Source: Planctomycetaceae bacterium (GTDB lineage: Bacteria > Planctomycetota > Planctomycetia > Pirellulales > Thermoguttaceae). Taken from it: a stretch of DNA of 14,557 nucleotides. Under the pieces are notes generated by a model. The model was not told the origin of the DNA and did not search any database. It saw nothing but the letters and a program-made list of their open reading frames with translations. The DNA lies in assembly GCA_031254675.1 (NCBI GenBank), contig JAIRTV010000222.1, positions 1 through 14,557 on the forward strand. The letters are read 5' to 3'. Shown here piece by piece: positions 1 through 7,357 of the stretch. Numbering within the stretch: position 1 is the stretch's first letter; each line of letters opens with the position of its first letter. Both the position numbers and the translations under genes were made by a program.

Positions 1-2193
1 GAATGTTTCAAAAATATCGAACATGAAATCAGGATATTCAATAGAAAAATTAAAAAGATTTTTAGAAAAAGATTCCAAAAAATCATGATCAAATACAACC
101 CCTGACCCAAACTGCAAACGAAGTGCTATCGAAACAAGGTATCGATTGTCTTTATTGTTGCAAAGTTGCTTAATCGTTTTTTGTGTTTCCGGCGTATTCG
201 TGAACAACAACGCCAACACTAACGCCTTAGCGTGCGTCCAATATTTTCCGTTAGGATCTTTATAATTTGGTACATTAATCTCATCGCTCAACTGAAAATC
301 GTCTTCAAATGTTTCGAAAAACATTTTGAGCGTTCCATCGGGATTTTCCGCAAACCAACGATTAACATCTTCAGCGGTTATTTTCGTTTTGCTAATGATT
401 CCGTGTAATTGTAGAAAATTGGCAAAGGATATTGTTTTGTTATGTACTGTTTCTATTTGTTGTATCAATATATCTTTTGATGCTTGATGTAACGGAAGAG
501 AAGCAATCCAAACAGCTAATTCATTTTTGTCAATATTTTCTTGGGCAATTCGGGCATGAAGTATGTTTGTAATATCCTCTTGCAGTTTATTGTAATTTAT
601 TGCGGAATATCGTAAATCGGAAAGAATATAAACGATATATTCACGGAATACTTGTTCTAATAACGGATTATTGACGTTACTATAGAACAGAACCAACTGC
701 TGATAATACTCGACCAACTGCTGAGAATACCCGGCATCACGTTTTATAAAATCAAGGAAACTTTTACGATATAAAAAAGTCCGAAACAACGGAATAACTT
801 TCTCATTTTGATTTTCCAGCAGTTCCAACCGTCCGTTCTTCGTTGTTACTAAATAACGTGCAAAATCATCAAAATATTCCGCGCCGCGATCTATTTTCGA
901 AATGTAAATCAAGGGTGCTTTGCTTTGATCGGATTTGTAATCATTCTTTTTCCATTGTTCGGCAAGCGGCTTTCGAACGGTTGTACCCATTAACTTGATC
1001 GCGACATCAATCAACGGAGCTTCCGCACTAACAACTTCTACTTGTAGACCTGTTGTGTTACTTATCTTGCTGCTATATTTATTACTAAATTGAAATGTTC
1101 GTTTATCAACATTATAGGTTTCATTAACCCAATGTGTTAAGAGTTGGCGACATTCTTCTTCAGTTGGCGGATTGGAAAGTCCGTATTTCAACCGCGCAAC
1201 AGAATCCAACGCCGTTTCAAATATTTTGATACGTGGATCATTCCGATTTTTTAAGCGGTATCGTCTGGCTTCTTCCGTCAATTGTTGAGGTAACGACTTA
1301 CCAAGTAATGACCAATGTTTCAGGACATGTTTATCCCAATCATTTTTTTCTGATTCCGTGAGTTGATCGAGAACATCGACTAGTAGCCAAGTATGCATCG
1401 CAGCGGATGGAGAAAAGAGATTATCCATGTCACATAAATATCCGTCCAGTACTTTTTCAAACGTTGAGGAGTTCACGAAAAACTTTTTTTGTGCAATAAG
1501 TTGATTCTTACTACTTTCGAATCGCCACCAATAACGGCAATCTGAATCATATTTTGTAATTTGTTTTTTTCTAGCGGCAGCTAAAGCGTCTGGCGACAAT
1601 GATAATCCTGATTGTTCTCTGAAATTAAGTAATTCTTGCGTTTTCACGAATTGTTCTTTACGAAAATCGTCCCAAGGAAGCCAAGTATAACTTGTTGTCT
1701 GTTCGTCATAAAAACGTTGTTCCGGCGGACTCGTCCATTCAGGAACTTTTTCAACAAATTCGTCCACACGTATTTTCAACGGTATTTGACCAAGATAAAT
1801 ATCATTGCAATAAACATCAATTTCGTCAGGAATTCGACTGCTATTGAACTCCCATCTGATGAACCGTTTTTCCGGCGGCGTGTATATTCTGTCATTTTCG
1901 AACGATTCAAGAACCATCAGTCCATAGAAACTGAAATATAAAGTTGCCGCAACTAAAGCAGGCAATTGCCATTTTCCGGTGTGAAAAATCAGGATTCCGA
2001 GAAATAATGGAAATGTTACTAAAAATAACAAAACCCACGCTATTGGAATACCTATTAGTAACGGTTGACTGGGATCAAACAGATTGCTTGCTATTAGATC
2101 GACAAGACCTATTCCGGCAGTAATACCTATCGGAAGAAAAATCGATAAAAGCATTAAACGGAATATAAACGGTGGACGGTTTGTTCGTTTCAT
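1..2193 (-). CDS. Large membrane protein with PEGA-like module, paralogue 1 (partial, runs off left edge)
   Basis: The minus-strand frame from ATG at 2193 to base 1 is open for 731 codons; I checked every codon and found no stop. The C-terminus lies beyond the window. The start matches the neighbouring paralogue exactly (MKRTNR, then PPFIFR against LPFIFR). The protein begins with a basic cytoplasmic stretch and three membrane helices (about residues 11-32, 51-72 and 76-96). A PEGA-like strand module follows, with VYCNDIYLGQIPLKIRV and then VPEWTSPPEQ. A mostly helical domain of about 600 residues comes next, containing DCRYWWRFE, HTWLLVDVLDQL, GRLELLENQNEKVIPLF and DKNELAVW, all shared with the paralogue. 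The charge pattern places the large domain outside the cytoplasm. I do not recognise that domain and assign no function. It lies 92 bp downstream of its paralogue, probably in the same transcript. No Shine-Dalgarno site is visible. Confidence 0.85.
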   Translation of the reverse strand, partial: MKRTNRPPFIFRLMLLSIFLPIGITAGIGLVDLIASNLFDPSQPLLIGIPIAWVLLFLVTFPLFLGILIFHTGKWQLPALVAATLYFSFYGLMVLESFENDRIYTPPEKRFIRWEFNSSRIPDEIDVYCNDIYLGQIPLKIRVDEFVEKVPEWTSPPEQRFYDEQTTSYTWLPWDDFRKEQFVKTQELLNFREQSGLSLSPDALAAARKKQITKYDSDCRYWWRFESSKNQLIAQKKFFVNSSTFEKVLDGYLCDMDNLFSPSAAMHTWLLVDVLDQLTESEKNDWDKHVLKHWSLLGKSLPQQLTEEARRYRLKNRNDPRIKIFETALDSVARLKYGLSNPPTEEECRQLLTHWVNETYNVDKRTFQFSNKYSSKISNTTGLQVEVVSAEAPLIDVAIKLMGTTVRKPLAEQWKKNDYKSDQSKAPLIYISKIDRGAEYFDDFARYLVTTKNGRLELLENQNEKVIPLFRTFLYRKSFLDFIKRDAGYSQQLVEYYQQLVLFYSNVNNPLLEQVFREYIVYILSDLRYSAINYNKLQEDITNILHARIAQENIDKNELAVWIASLPLHQASKDILIQQIETVHNKTISFANFLQLHGIISKTKITAEDVNRWFAENPDGTLKMFFETFEDDFQLSDEINVPNYKDPNGKYWTHAKALVLALLFTNTPETQKTIKQLCNNKDNRYLVSIALRLQFGSGVVFDHDFLESFSKNLFNFSIEYPDFMFDIFETF

Positions 2194-2285
2194 GATCGTA
2201 AGGAATTGAAGGAGTAAAGTAAATAATTACAACAATCGAATTGACTATTACAAGACAATATCGAAACAAAAAAATAATGAATCAA
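2194..2285. other. Intergenic gap between the two paralogues
   Basis: This 92-bp A+T-rich gap has no clear terminator hairpin, promoter or ribosome binding site. The lack of signals is compatible with read-through from paralogue 2 into paralogue 1. Confidence 0.5.
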
Positions 2286-4769
2286 CTATTGGGAAACCGG
2301 AACGTATTTATTTTCTTTCCAGACCCAAGGTGTTTGCGGAGGCAATAAGTCATCGGGCGTGATTTTTTCTTCGACCAATTCGTGAAACAATTTCTTTGTC
2401 TGTTCCTGAAGTTTTTTCTGTTTTCGCCAATTTTCCAGATTAGAGATGAAATGTTGTTTCCCTGTCTGGTTTTCTTGTGACCATTTTTCCAAAATTTGTT
2501 CAGCTCGCGGAGAGGAACATAATGCTAAACTTGATGCCAAGTCTTTTTTTTCTTCTTGTTCATATAACGTTTCAAAAATATCGTATATAAAATCAGGATA
2601 GTCAGTAGAATAATCAGGATAGTCAGTAGAATAATCAATATGTCTAATGATATTGTCTTGAATGATGGTCTGCAATGAAAATTTTCTCTTAATCGCGGAT
2701 AAAACAGCTTTTCGACCAATTTCATCTTTGTAAAGTTGCTTAATCGTTTTTTGTGTTTCCGGTGTCTCTGTTTGCATCAATGCCGTTACAAAATAGACAC
2801 TAATTTCGTCAATGTCCACACTTGATTGATTTTTTAGTGATATGGAATATGAATTTATTACGATATCATCATTATTTGCGTAAGAATTACGCTGGTATCG
2901 GAACTCTTCCCGAAATTCTTGATAAAAGTGATGAAGTGTTTTTTTGGGATTTTCCTCAAACCAACGATTCACCTCTGCAACAGTTATGTTCGTGTCAACC
3001 AGAACCGTAAAATGCGACGCCAGTTCAATAAGATCGGCAAACGATTTAACACCGTCGCGTGTTAAATGAATTTTTCGCAACAATATATCTTTCACCATTT
3101 GCTTTAACGGTAGCGAACGAACCCAAACCGCTAATTCGTTTTTGTCTATCTCTTTTCGGTCAATTCGATCAGAAACTGCCTGTAAAACAGAGTGGTTCAA
3201 TTTGTCACGACTGGATTCGGAATGTTTCGGATCGGAAAGAGCGTCAACAATATAGTCGCGGTATATCTGTTCCAATAATGGATTGTTCACGCGACGATAA
3301 AAAGAAACAATTTGGTGATAACGATCAACACGACTCATATCAATAGGCAATATATCTTTTCGATATAAAAGTGTCTTGAATAACGGAATCACTCGTTCAT
3401 TTTGATTTTCTAGAAGTTCCAATCGTCCATTATAAGTTGTTGCGAAATAACGTACAAGATCGCCAAAATATTCCTTGTCGCGATCTTTTCTTGAAACATA
3501 TAACAACGGTGCCCAACCATTTTCAAACCGATAATAATCTGTTCTCCATTGTTCTGTAAGCGGTTTTCGAACCGTTTCGCCCATTGACTTGACAGCAGAA
3601 TCAACTAAAAGATATTCTTGGGCAGGAACTGAAGCTCCCTGGTGATCATCGTCCGTACTGTTCAAATAACGCCCAACAATTTGAAAAGGACGGTTTTTGT
3701 CGGCAGAATCGTTGACCCAATTGGTCAAAAGTCGGCGACACTCCTCTTCGGTTGGCAAATCGGAAAGTCCATATTTCAGCCGTGCCGTCGAATCCAATGC
3801 TGTTTCAAATAATTTTATACGCGGATCCTCTGGATTTTTTGAACGGTATTGTTCCGCTTTGATCTTTAAAGTCCTAGTGAGAGCAAGACGAAGTGATGAC
3901 CAATATTTCAGAACATGTTTGTCCCACTCGTTTTTTTCTGCCGCCGTAAGTTTATCGAGAACATCGACCAACAACCAAGCATGGATTGCTACCGATGGAC
4001 TATAGCTAAAAGGAGGGAAAGAATATTCGGGTATTTGTTCGAACGGTCGGGAGAAATAGTACAACGATTGAAAGTTTTTTGACACTAAAATTTTTTGACT
4101 TTCGTTGTATTCAAATCGCCACCAATAACGGCAACTTGCGTCATACAAAGTGGATTGCTTTTGTTGAGCGGACGATGAAAGTCGCGATCCCGATTGTTGT
4201 ACGAAATCAATTAATTCTTTGGCTTCTAAAAACCGTGCTTTACTGCGGAAGTCGTCCCAAGGATACCATGTATAAGTAAACCAAGCATCTTCGTTATAAC
4301 AAGGTTGTTCCGGCGGACTCGTCCATTCCGGAACTTTCGCCATCAATTCATTCACTCGAATCTTCAACGGTGATTGACCAAGATAAACGCCGTTACAGTA
4401 AATATTGACACCGCGATGAATATCGGAGTCAAAACGAATTGTTCGTTTTTCCGGCGGCGTGTATTGTGGCAAAAAATCGAAAACAACCAGTAAGCATAGA
4501 CTGGAATACAACATTCCCGCAACAAAAACAGGCAACCGCCATTGACCTTTCCAGAAAAGCCAAATTCCAAGCAAATATGGAAATGTTATTAAAAACACAT
4601 CAAACCACGGTATTGGAACACCACCTATTAGGGATTGTGCATCCCAAAAGGAATTGCCAAAGCGTATTGTTATCGTGTAGATCAATATTCCGAGTGCAAT
4701 AAAGATCGGAAGAAAAATCGATAGAAGCATCGAACGGAATATAAACGGAAGACGGTTTGTTCGTTTCAT
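2286..4769 (-). CDS. Large membrane protein with PEGA-like module, paralogue 2
   Basis: The protein has 827 residues from the ATG at 4769. An in-frame TTG at 4829 would add 20 residues, but the ATG matches the start of the downstream paralogue (MKRTNR), so I prefer it. Three membrane helices lie at about 11-34, 53-74 and 79-100. The basic N-terminus and the basic loop WKGQWR are predicted cytoplasmic, which puts the remaining ~725 residues outside. Residues ~106-140 contain VNIYCNGVYLGQSPLKIRV, the pattern of a PEGA domain (a small strand module found in surface proteins). The rest is mostly helical, with no catalytic motif that I recognise. Near the C-terminus a seven-residue unit with YSTDYPD is duplicated; paralogue 1 has it once. 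The gene follows the ABC permease after 91 bp without a clear terminator, so co-expression with the GntR/ABC genes is likely but inferred. Confidence 0.88.
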   Translation of the reverse strand: MKRTNRLPFIFRSMLLSIFLPIFIALGILIYTITIRFGNSFWDAQSLIGGVPIPWFDVFLITFPYLLGIWLFWKGQWRLPVFVAGMLYSSLCLLVVFDFLPQYTPPEKRTIRFDSDIHRGVNIYCNGVYLGQSPLKIRVNELMAKVPEWTSPPEQPCYNEDAWFTYTWYPWDDFRSKARFLEAKELIDFVQQSGSRLSSSAQQKQSTLYDASCRYWWRFEYNESQKILVSKNFQSLYYFSRPFEQIPEYSFPPFSYSPSVAIHAWLLVDVLDKLTAAEKNEWDKHVLKYWSSLRLALTRTLKIKAEQYRSKNPEDPRIKLFETALDSTARLKYGLSDLPTEEECRRLLTNWVNDSADKNRPFQIVGRYLNSTDDDHQGASVPAQEYLLVDSAVKSMGETVRKPLTEQWRTDYYRFENGWAPLLYVSRKDRDKEYFGDLVRYFATTYNGRLELLENQNERVIPLFKTLLYRKDILPIDMSRVDRYHQIVSFYRRVNNPLLEQIYRDYIVDALSDPKHSESSRDKLNHSVLQAVSDRIDRKEIDKNELAVWVRSLPLKQMVKDILLRKIHLTRDGVKSFADLIELASHFTVLVDTNITVAEVNRWFEENPKKTLHHFYQEFREEFRYQRNSYANNDDIVINSYSISLKNQSSVDIDEISVYFVTALMQTETPETQKTIKQLYKDEIGRKAVLSAIKRKFSLQTIIQDNIIRHIDYSTDYPDYSTDYPDFIYDIFETLYEQEEKKDLASSLALCSSPRAEQILEKWSQENQTGKQHFISNLENWRKQKKLQEQTKKLFHELVEEKITPDDLLPPQTPWVWKENKYVPVSQ
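2591..2632 (-). repeat. 21-bp in-frame tandem duplication inside paralogue 2
   Basis: Two exact 21-bp copies lie head to tail (2591-2611 and 2612-2632), followed by the first five bases of a third. Each encodes seven residues, giving DYSTDYPDYSTDYPDF in the protein. Paralogue 1 has only one equivalent (SIEYPDF), so this is a recent slippage or duplication event that kept the reading frame. Confidence 0.95.
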
Positions 4770-4860
4770 GATCGTTTTGAAAAAAAGTAAAAAAAGTGAA
4801 TTGTTAAAAAATGAATCCTTAATAGTCAATGGAAAAAAAATATATTTTGATCAATTCCCA

Positions 4861-5568
4861 TTAACTTTCAATTTCCTGATTGTTGTAGCAATAAATTCCA
4901 AACCAAGGAGCAATAATGATTTGTAACAAAGCCGGAATCCCAAAAATTAAATACAAATAAGGTATTCCCAACAAAGGATAGCCCTTATTAAACGCGCTTG
5001 CCAACAGGAATACTAGCGCTACAATAATAGCAACTCCATAGAAGATTAAAAAAACTGTTACCAATCGACGCAACCAAAGTGAAACACCGTGAAGACGAAC
5101 CGGAGGTCGAAAACGATTGGTGAGCATAAAATAAAGTGTCGTATGATAAGTCAACAGCGACGCAAAACTGTAACTCATCAAAACACGCAATTCCTCAAAT
5201 CGAATCATCGGAAACCAACCATTCGCAAAAAGCCCTTGTTGAACACTTTGACGAATACCAAACACCATCATCGCCACAAGAACAAGTCCTGTTACGGTAA
5301 TTGCGGTCAGTCCGAAGAGCCACCGAACAAGGAATAAACGTGACGGCGAATAAGAACGCGAAAACAGAAACGCACGAACATTTCCGTAATCCGCAAAACT
5401 TCGCCACGAAAGGAAAAAACCAAGCAACATCGCAAGCAATGTTACCACGATATCGAAATATCGTAATGGGTCTTGCCGAAACAAAACATAACCAAGTAAC
5501 ATCAGAATAACCGGTACAATATACATACCGGATTCACGAAACGCGAGCTTTACAATAATAGTGTTCAT
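4861..5568 (-). CDS. ABC transporter permease subunit, six membrane helices
   Basis: The protein has 235 residues from the ATG at 5568; a TTG two codons upstream (5574) is less likely. Hydrophobic segments at about 15-30, 38-54, 83-105, 128-150, 167-190 and 197-226 give six helices and almost nothing else. That is the form of ABC-2-like or YtrC/D-like permeases that pair with a single-domain ATPase. It lies downstream of the ATPase gene, separated by 103 bp that hold a strong inverted repeat, so its expression relative to the ATPase may be tuned. No conserved substrate motif is visible, so the cargo is unknown; membrane-active compounds or lipid-related substrates would fit the YtrA-type context. 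No Shine-Dalgarno site is visible. The assignment rests on topology and neighbourhood rather than on a sequence signature. Confidence 0.75.
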   Translation of the reverse strand: MNTIIVKLAFRESGMYIVPVILMLLGYVLFRQDPLRYFDIVVTLLAMLLGFFLSWRSFADYGNVRAFLFSRSYSPSRLFLVRWLFGLTAITVTGLVLVAMMVFGIRQSVQQGLFANGWFPMIRFEELRVLMSYSFASLLTYHTTLYFMLTNRFRPPVRLHGVSLWLRRLVTVFLIFYGVAIIVALVFLLASAFNKGYPLLGIPYLYLIFGIPALLQIIIAPWFGIYCYNNQEIES

Positions 5569-5611
5569 GTTCAAATTTTAAAGTTAGAAATTAAGGGATG
5601 GGGGTTAATTT

Positions 5612-5660
5612 TAGTGAATAGCAAACACCGCAATAAATCCGCTTGCGTAACTATTCACTA
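5612..5660 (-). repeat. Perfect 10-bp inverted repeat between ATPase and permease genes
   Basis: TAGTGAATAG at 5612-5621 and CTATTCACTA at 5651-5660 are exact reverse complements. A shorter inner pair (CGCAA with TTGCG) lies within the loop. Transcribed from the minus strand this gives a long stem-loop right after the ATPase stop codon. No U-run follows the stem, so an intrinsic terminator is unlikely; an RNA-stability or processing element between two cistrons is more plausible. Confidence 0.6.
5635..5660 (-). repeat. Dispersed intergenic repeat, copy 1
   Basis: These 26 bp match 9385-9410 with a single difference; the core in minus orientation is AGTGAATAGTTRCGCAAG. The side nearer the gene continues as degenerate AGTGAATAGTGA-like units through 5661-5692, reaching into the ATPase coding sequence. 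There they supply the stop codon and the last residues VNSERQ. Confidence 0.8.
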
Positions 5661-5671
5661 CTCACTATTCA

Positions 5672-6571
5672 CTATTGACGTTCACTATTCACTACTAAAA
5701 ATAATTCTTCAAGGTTGAAACCTTCGGTTTCGATGTTGGTTGTTTCAGGAAGTAATTGATAAAGTTGGTTCATCTTTTCTTCCGTGTAATCTGTTACAAC
5801 CCATTGAATCGAATCTTTTTCTTTAACAAGTCGAAGCGTTTGAAACAATTGTTGCGGTAATTCGCCAATATTTTCTCCACGCAACGAAATTTGTTTTACG
5901 GTTTCTTTGAGTGAATCCAGTTCACCTTCGAGAATCCGGCGACCTTGCGATAAAATCGCAACACGGTCAACAGTCCGCTCAATATCACCCAAAATATGCG
6001 ACGAAAAAAGAACGGTCTTATTTTCATTGCAAGCGATATTCAATATTTCGGACAGAAAATGCCGCCGCGACAATGTATCGAGTCCGGACGCCGGTTCGTC
6101 CATAATCAGCACATCGGAATTCTGACACATCGCCAGAATAATACACATCGCTCGACGTTGCCCTTTTGACGATTCCTCGTAACGTTTACTCATTTTCAAG
6201 TTAAAGAGATTGAGTAACTTTTGCAACAGTCCATCGTCCCAATTCGGGTAAAGCGGTTTACAAAATCCGACCGCATCTTCAATAGACATCCAATGCGGAA
6301 TTTGCATATTTTCCGAAATGTACGCAATTCGTTTTCGGGTTGCTTCGGTGAACTTCGCCGGATTTTCACCCAACACGCGAATTTCACCGGAATCCGGTTT
6401 CAAATGGGAAATCAACATTCGGATCGAAGTTGTTTTTCCCGCTCCATTAGCTCCCAGTAAACCATAAACCGAACCTTGCGGCACCGCAAAATTCAAATGA
6501 TTCACCGCAAGCATTTGTTCTTTATCGTTACCGAATGATCGGCAAACATCGAACATTTCAATAATATTCAT
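5672..6571 (-). CDS. ABC transporter ATP-binding protein (YtrB/CcmA-like)
   Basis: This 299-residue ATPase hydrolyses ATP to power the neighbouring permease at the inner face of the membrane. Visible motifs are Walker A GANGAGKT (40-47), a signature written SSKGQ (124-128) in place of LSGGQ, Walker B VLIMDEP (144-150), D-loop SGLD (152-155) and the switch histidine H182. The Q-loop position reads AYISEN, with Glu where Gln is usual. The C-terminal segment NLEELFL is typical of this family. The start is secure: ATG at 6571 overlaps the repressor stop as ATGA, and an AGGAG site lies 8 bases upstream. This is one of the few good Shine-Dalgarno sites in the window. The last residues and stop codon are encoded inside a dispersed repeat. 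The substrate is unknown. Confidence 0.93.
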   Translation of the reverse strand: MNIIEMFDVCRSFGNDKEQMLAVNHLNFAVPQGSVYGLLGANGAGKTTSIRMLISHLKPDSGEIRVLGENPAKFTEATRKRIAYISENMQIPHWMSIEDAVGFCKPLYPNWDDGLLQKLLNLFNLKMSKRYEESSKGQRRAMCIILAMCQNSDVLIMDEPASGLDTLSRRHFLSEILNIACNENKTVLFSSHILGDIERTVDRVAILSQGRRILEGELDSLKETVKQISLRGENIGELPQQLFQTLRLVKEKDSIQWVVTDYTEEKMNQLYQLLPETTNIETEGFNLEELFLVVNSERQ

Positions 6572-6960
6572 TTTGTTGTCTCCTGTTTGAGAAGCTGATG
6601 TTGTTGGTCAAGAATTTTCGTAATTTCCGCATATTCCAAACCAAACCGTAATCCCTCCACTAAAAACGCCAACGCCTGACGACTTAATTCTTTTCGAATA
6701 TATTCCGCCGAAAATGGCACCGGTGTATCCGCAACAAAAACACCAAGTCCGGGACGCTGAATGACAATACCTTCTTTGGCTAATTGAGTAAAAATCCGAC
6801 TTGTTGTTGTTGGATTGAGTTGTAGTTCCTTCGCTAACGCGCGAACCGACGGCAATTTCTCACCCGATTTGATTTTTTTTGTAACAATCAATCGTTTAAT
6901 TTGCAGAACAGCCTGCCGATAAAGCGGTTGGCTACTGTGATAGTCGAGTTTAATTTTCAT
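6568..6960 (-). CDS. GntR-family transcriptional regulator, YtrA subfamily
   Basis: The protein has 130 residues from the ATG at 6960. The longer frame to a TTG at 7038 is rejected because it would place the promoter inside the coding sequence. Residues 10-78 form the GntR winged helix: QPLYRQAVLQIKRLI, the recognition region SVRALAKELQLNPTTTSRIF (38-57), and the wing KEGIVIQRPGLGVFVAD. Only about 50 residues of helical C-terminus follow. That short tail defines the YtrA subfamily, whose members usually repress the ABC transporter encoded in the same operon and lack a large metabolite domain. It is translationally coupled to the ATPase gene by a 4-bp overlap. A palindrome over the promoter suggests autoregulation. 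The effector cannot be read from the sequence. Confidence 0.92.
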   Translation of the reverse strand: MKIKLDYHSSQPLYRQAVLQIKRLIVTKKIKSGEKLPSVRALAKELQLNPTTTSRIFTQLAKEGIVIQRPGLGVFVADTPVPFSAEYIRKELSRQALAFLVEGLRFGLEYAEITKILDQQHQLLKQETTK

Positions 6961-6994
6961 AATTGACTTTCTTTGTAATCGGTCTTTTGTACAA

Positions 6995-7017
6995 CTGTGT
7001 GGTATATTATCATACAG
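6995..7017. promoter_or_regulatory. Candidate operator palindrome for the GntR regulator
   Basis: CTGTGTGGT (6995-7003) and ATCATACAG (7009-7017) form an inverted repeat matching at 7 of 9 positions with a 5-base spacer. It covers the -10 box and start region of the promoter, where a repressor would block polymerase. Flanking 8-bp palindromes TTGTACAA (6987-6994) and CTGTACAG (7060-7067) share the yGT...ACr pattern of GntR-family sites. Confidence 0.45.
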
Positions 7018-7032
7018 TAACACACGTGTCAA
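7004..7032 (-). promoter_or_regulatory. Sigma70-type promoter of the GntR/ABC operon
   Basis: On the minus strand a perfect TTGACA (7032-7027) is followed after 17 bases by TAATAT (7009-7004). Transcription would start near 6997, leaving a leader of about 37 bases before the repressor ATG at 6960. This is the best promoter match I found in the window. Confidence 0.65.
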
Positions 7033-7357
7033 GAGCAAAAAAGAAAAAATAAAAAATTCCTGTACAGTCCGGAATAATAATTATTTCAAAATATTAAAAA
7101 GACAGCAGACGAACAATCGTTGAAGAGATATTGAAAGATATCGAAGAAAAAAACTCAAATCTCTGGTTGTTGTTTTTTCCAGCGTATTGATTTTCTTAAT
7201 GATTCCTGTAAAATGGGGAAATGTTTGTGATGTTGCGGGTTGTTGCCGTGTGAAATGGAGACTTTTCAATCTGTGAATCGTTGAAGAGATGTTGTCTGTT
7301 TTTTCGCAACAAACTGTAAATATTTTTGACAACTATATTGATGAGTTAATTTAATTT
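7033..7357. other. Divergent intergenic region between GntR operon and HDOD gene
   Basis: About 320 bp separate the two divergent genes. The left end holds the palindrome CTGTACAG and A-rich DNA. The middle holds a 19-bp direct repeat (7115-7133 and 7276-7294). A TTGACA at 7326-7331 lies so close to the HDOD start codon that any transcript from it would have almost no leader. The 83-codon minus frame here (7081-7332) has no ribosome binding site or family features, so I do not call it a gene. Confidence 0.5.
7115..7294. repeat. Separated 19-bp direct repeat
   Basis: AATCGTTGAAGAGATATTG at 7115-7133 recurs at 7276-7294 as AATCGTTGAAGAGATGTTG, with one difference, 161 bp apart in the same orientation. 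It lies in the upstream region shared by two divergent genes. Its function is unknown. Confidence 0.7.

Noticed and set aside
1..2193. Left region read as a decayed or frameshifted copy of the large membrane protein
   Set aside because: I checked all 731 codons in the minus frame and found no stop. It only looks unannotated because the stop codon lies outside the window.
4770..4829. Upstream TTG start for paralogue 2
   Set aside because: It has no ribosome binding site, and the paralogue shares its first conserved residues from the ATG at 4769.
4830..4860. Terminator between permease and paralogue 2
   Set aside because: The segment is A/T-rich but I find no stem of more than a few pairs followed by a U-run in the minus direction.
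5635..5700. CRISPR-like array from repeated ACTATTCAC units
   Set aside because: Units are short, degenerate, directly adjacent without unique spacers, and partly coding; no cas genes are present.
6961..7038. Longer GntR protein starting at TTG 7038
   Set aside because: The added segment would contain the TTGACA/TAATAT promoter and the palindrome, and GntR homology starts only after the ATG at 6960.
7081..7332. 83-codon minus-strand frame between the GntR operon and the HDOD gene
   Set aside because: No recognisable motif, no ribosome binding site, and it covers the direct repeat and the divergent upstream region.
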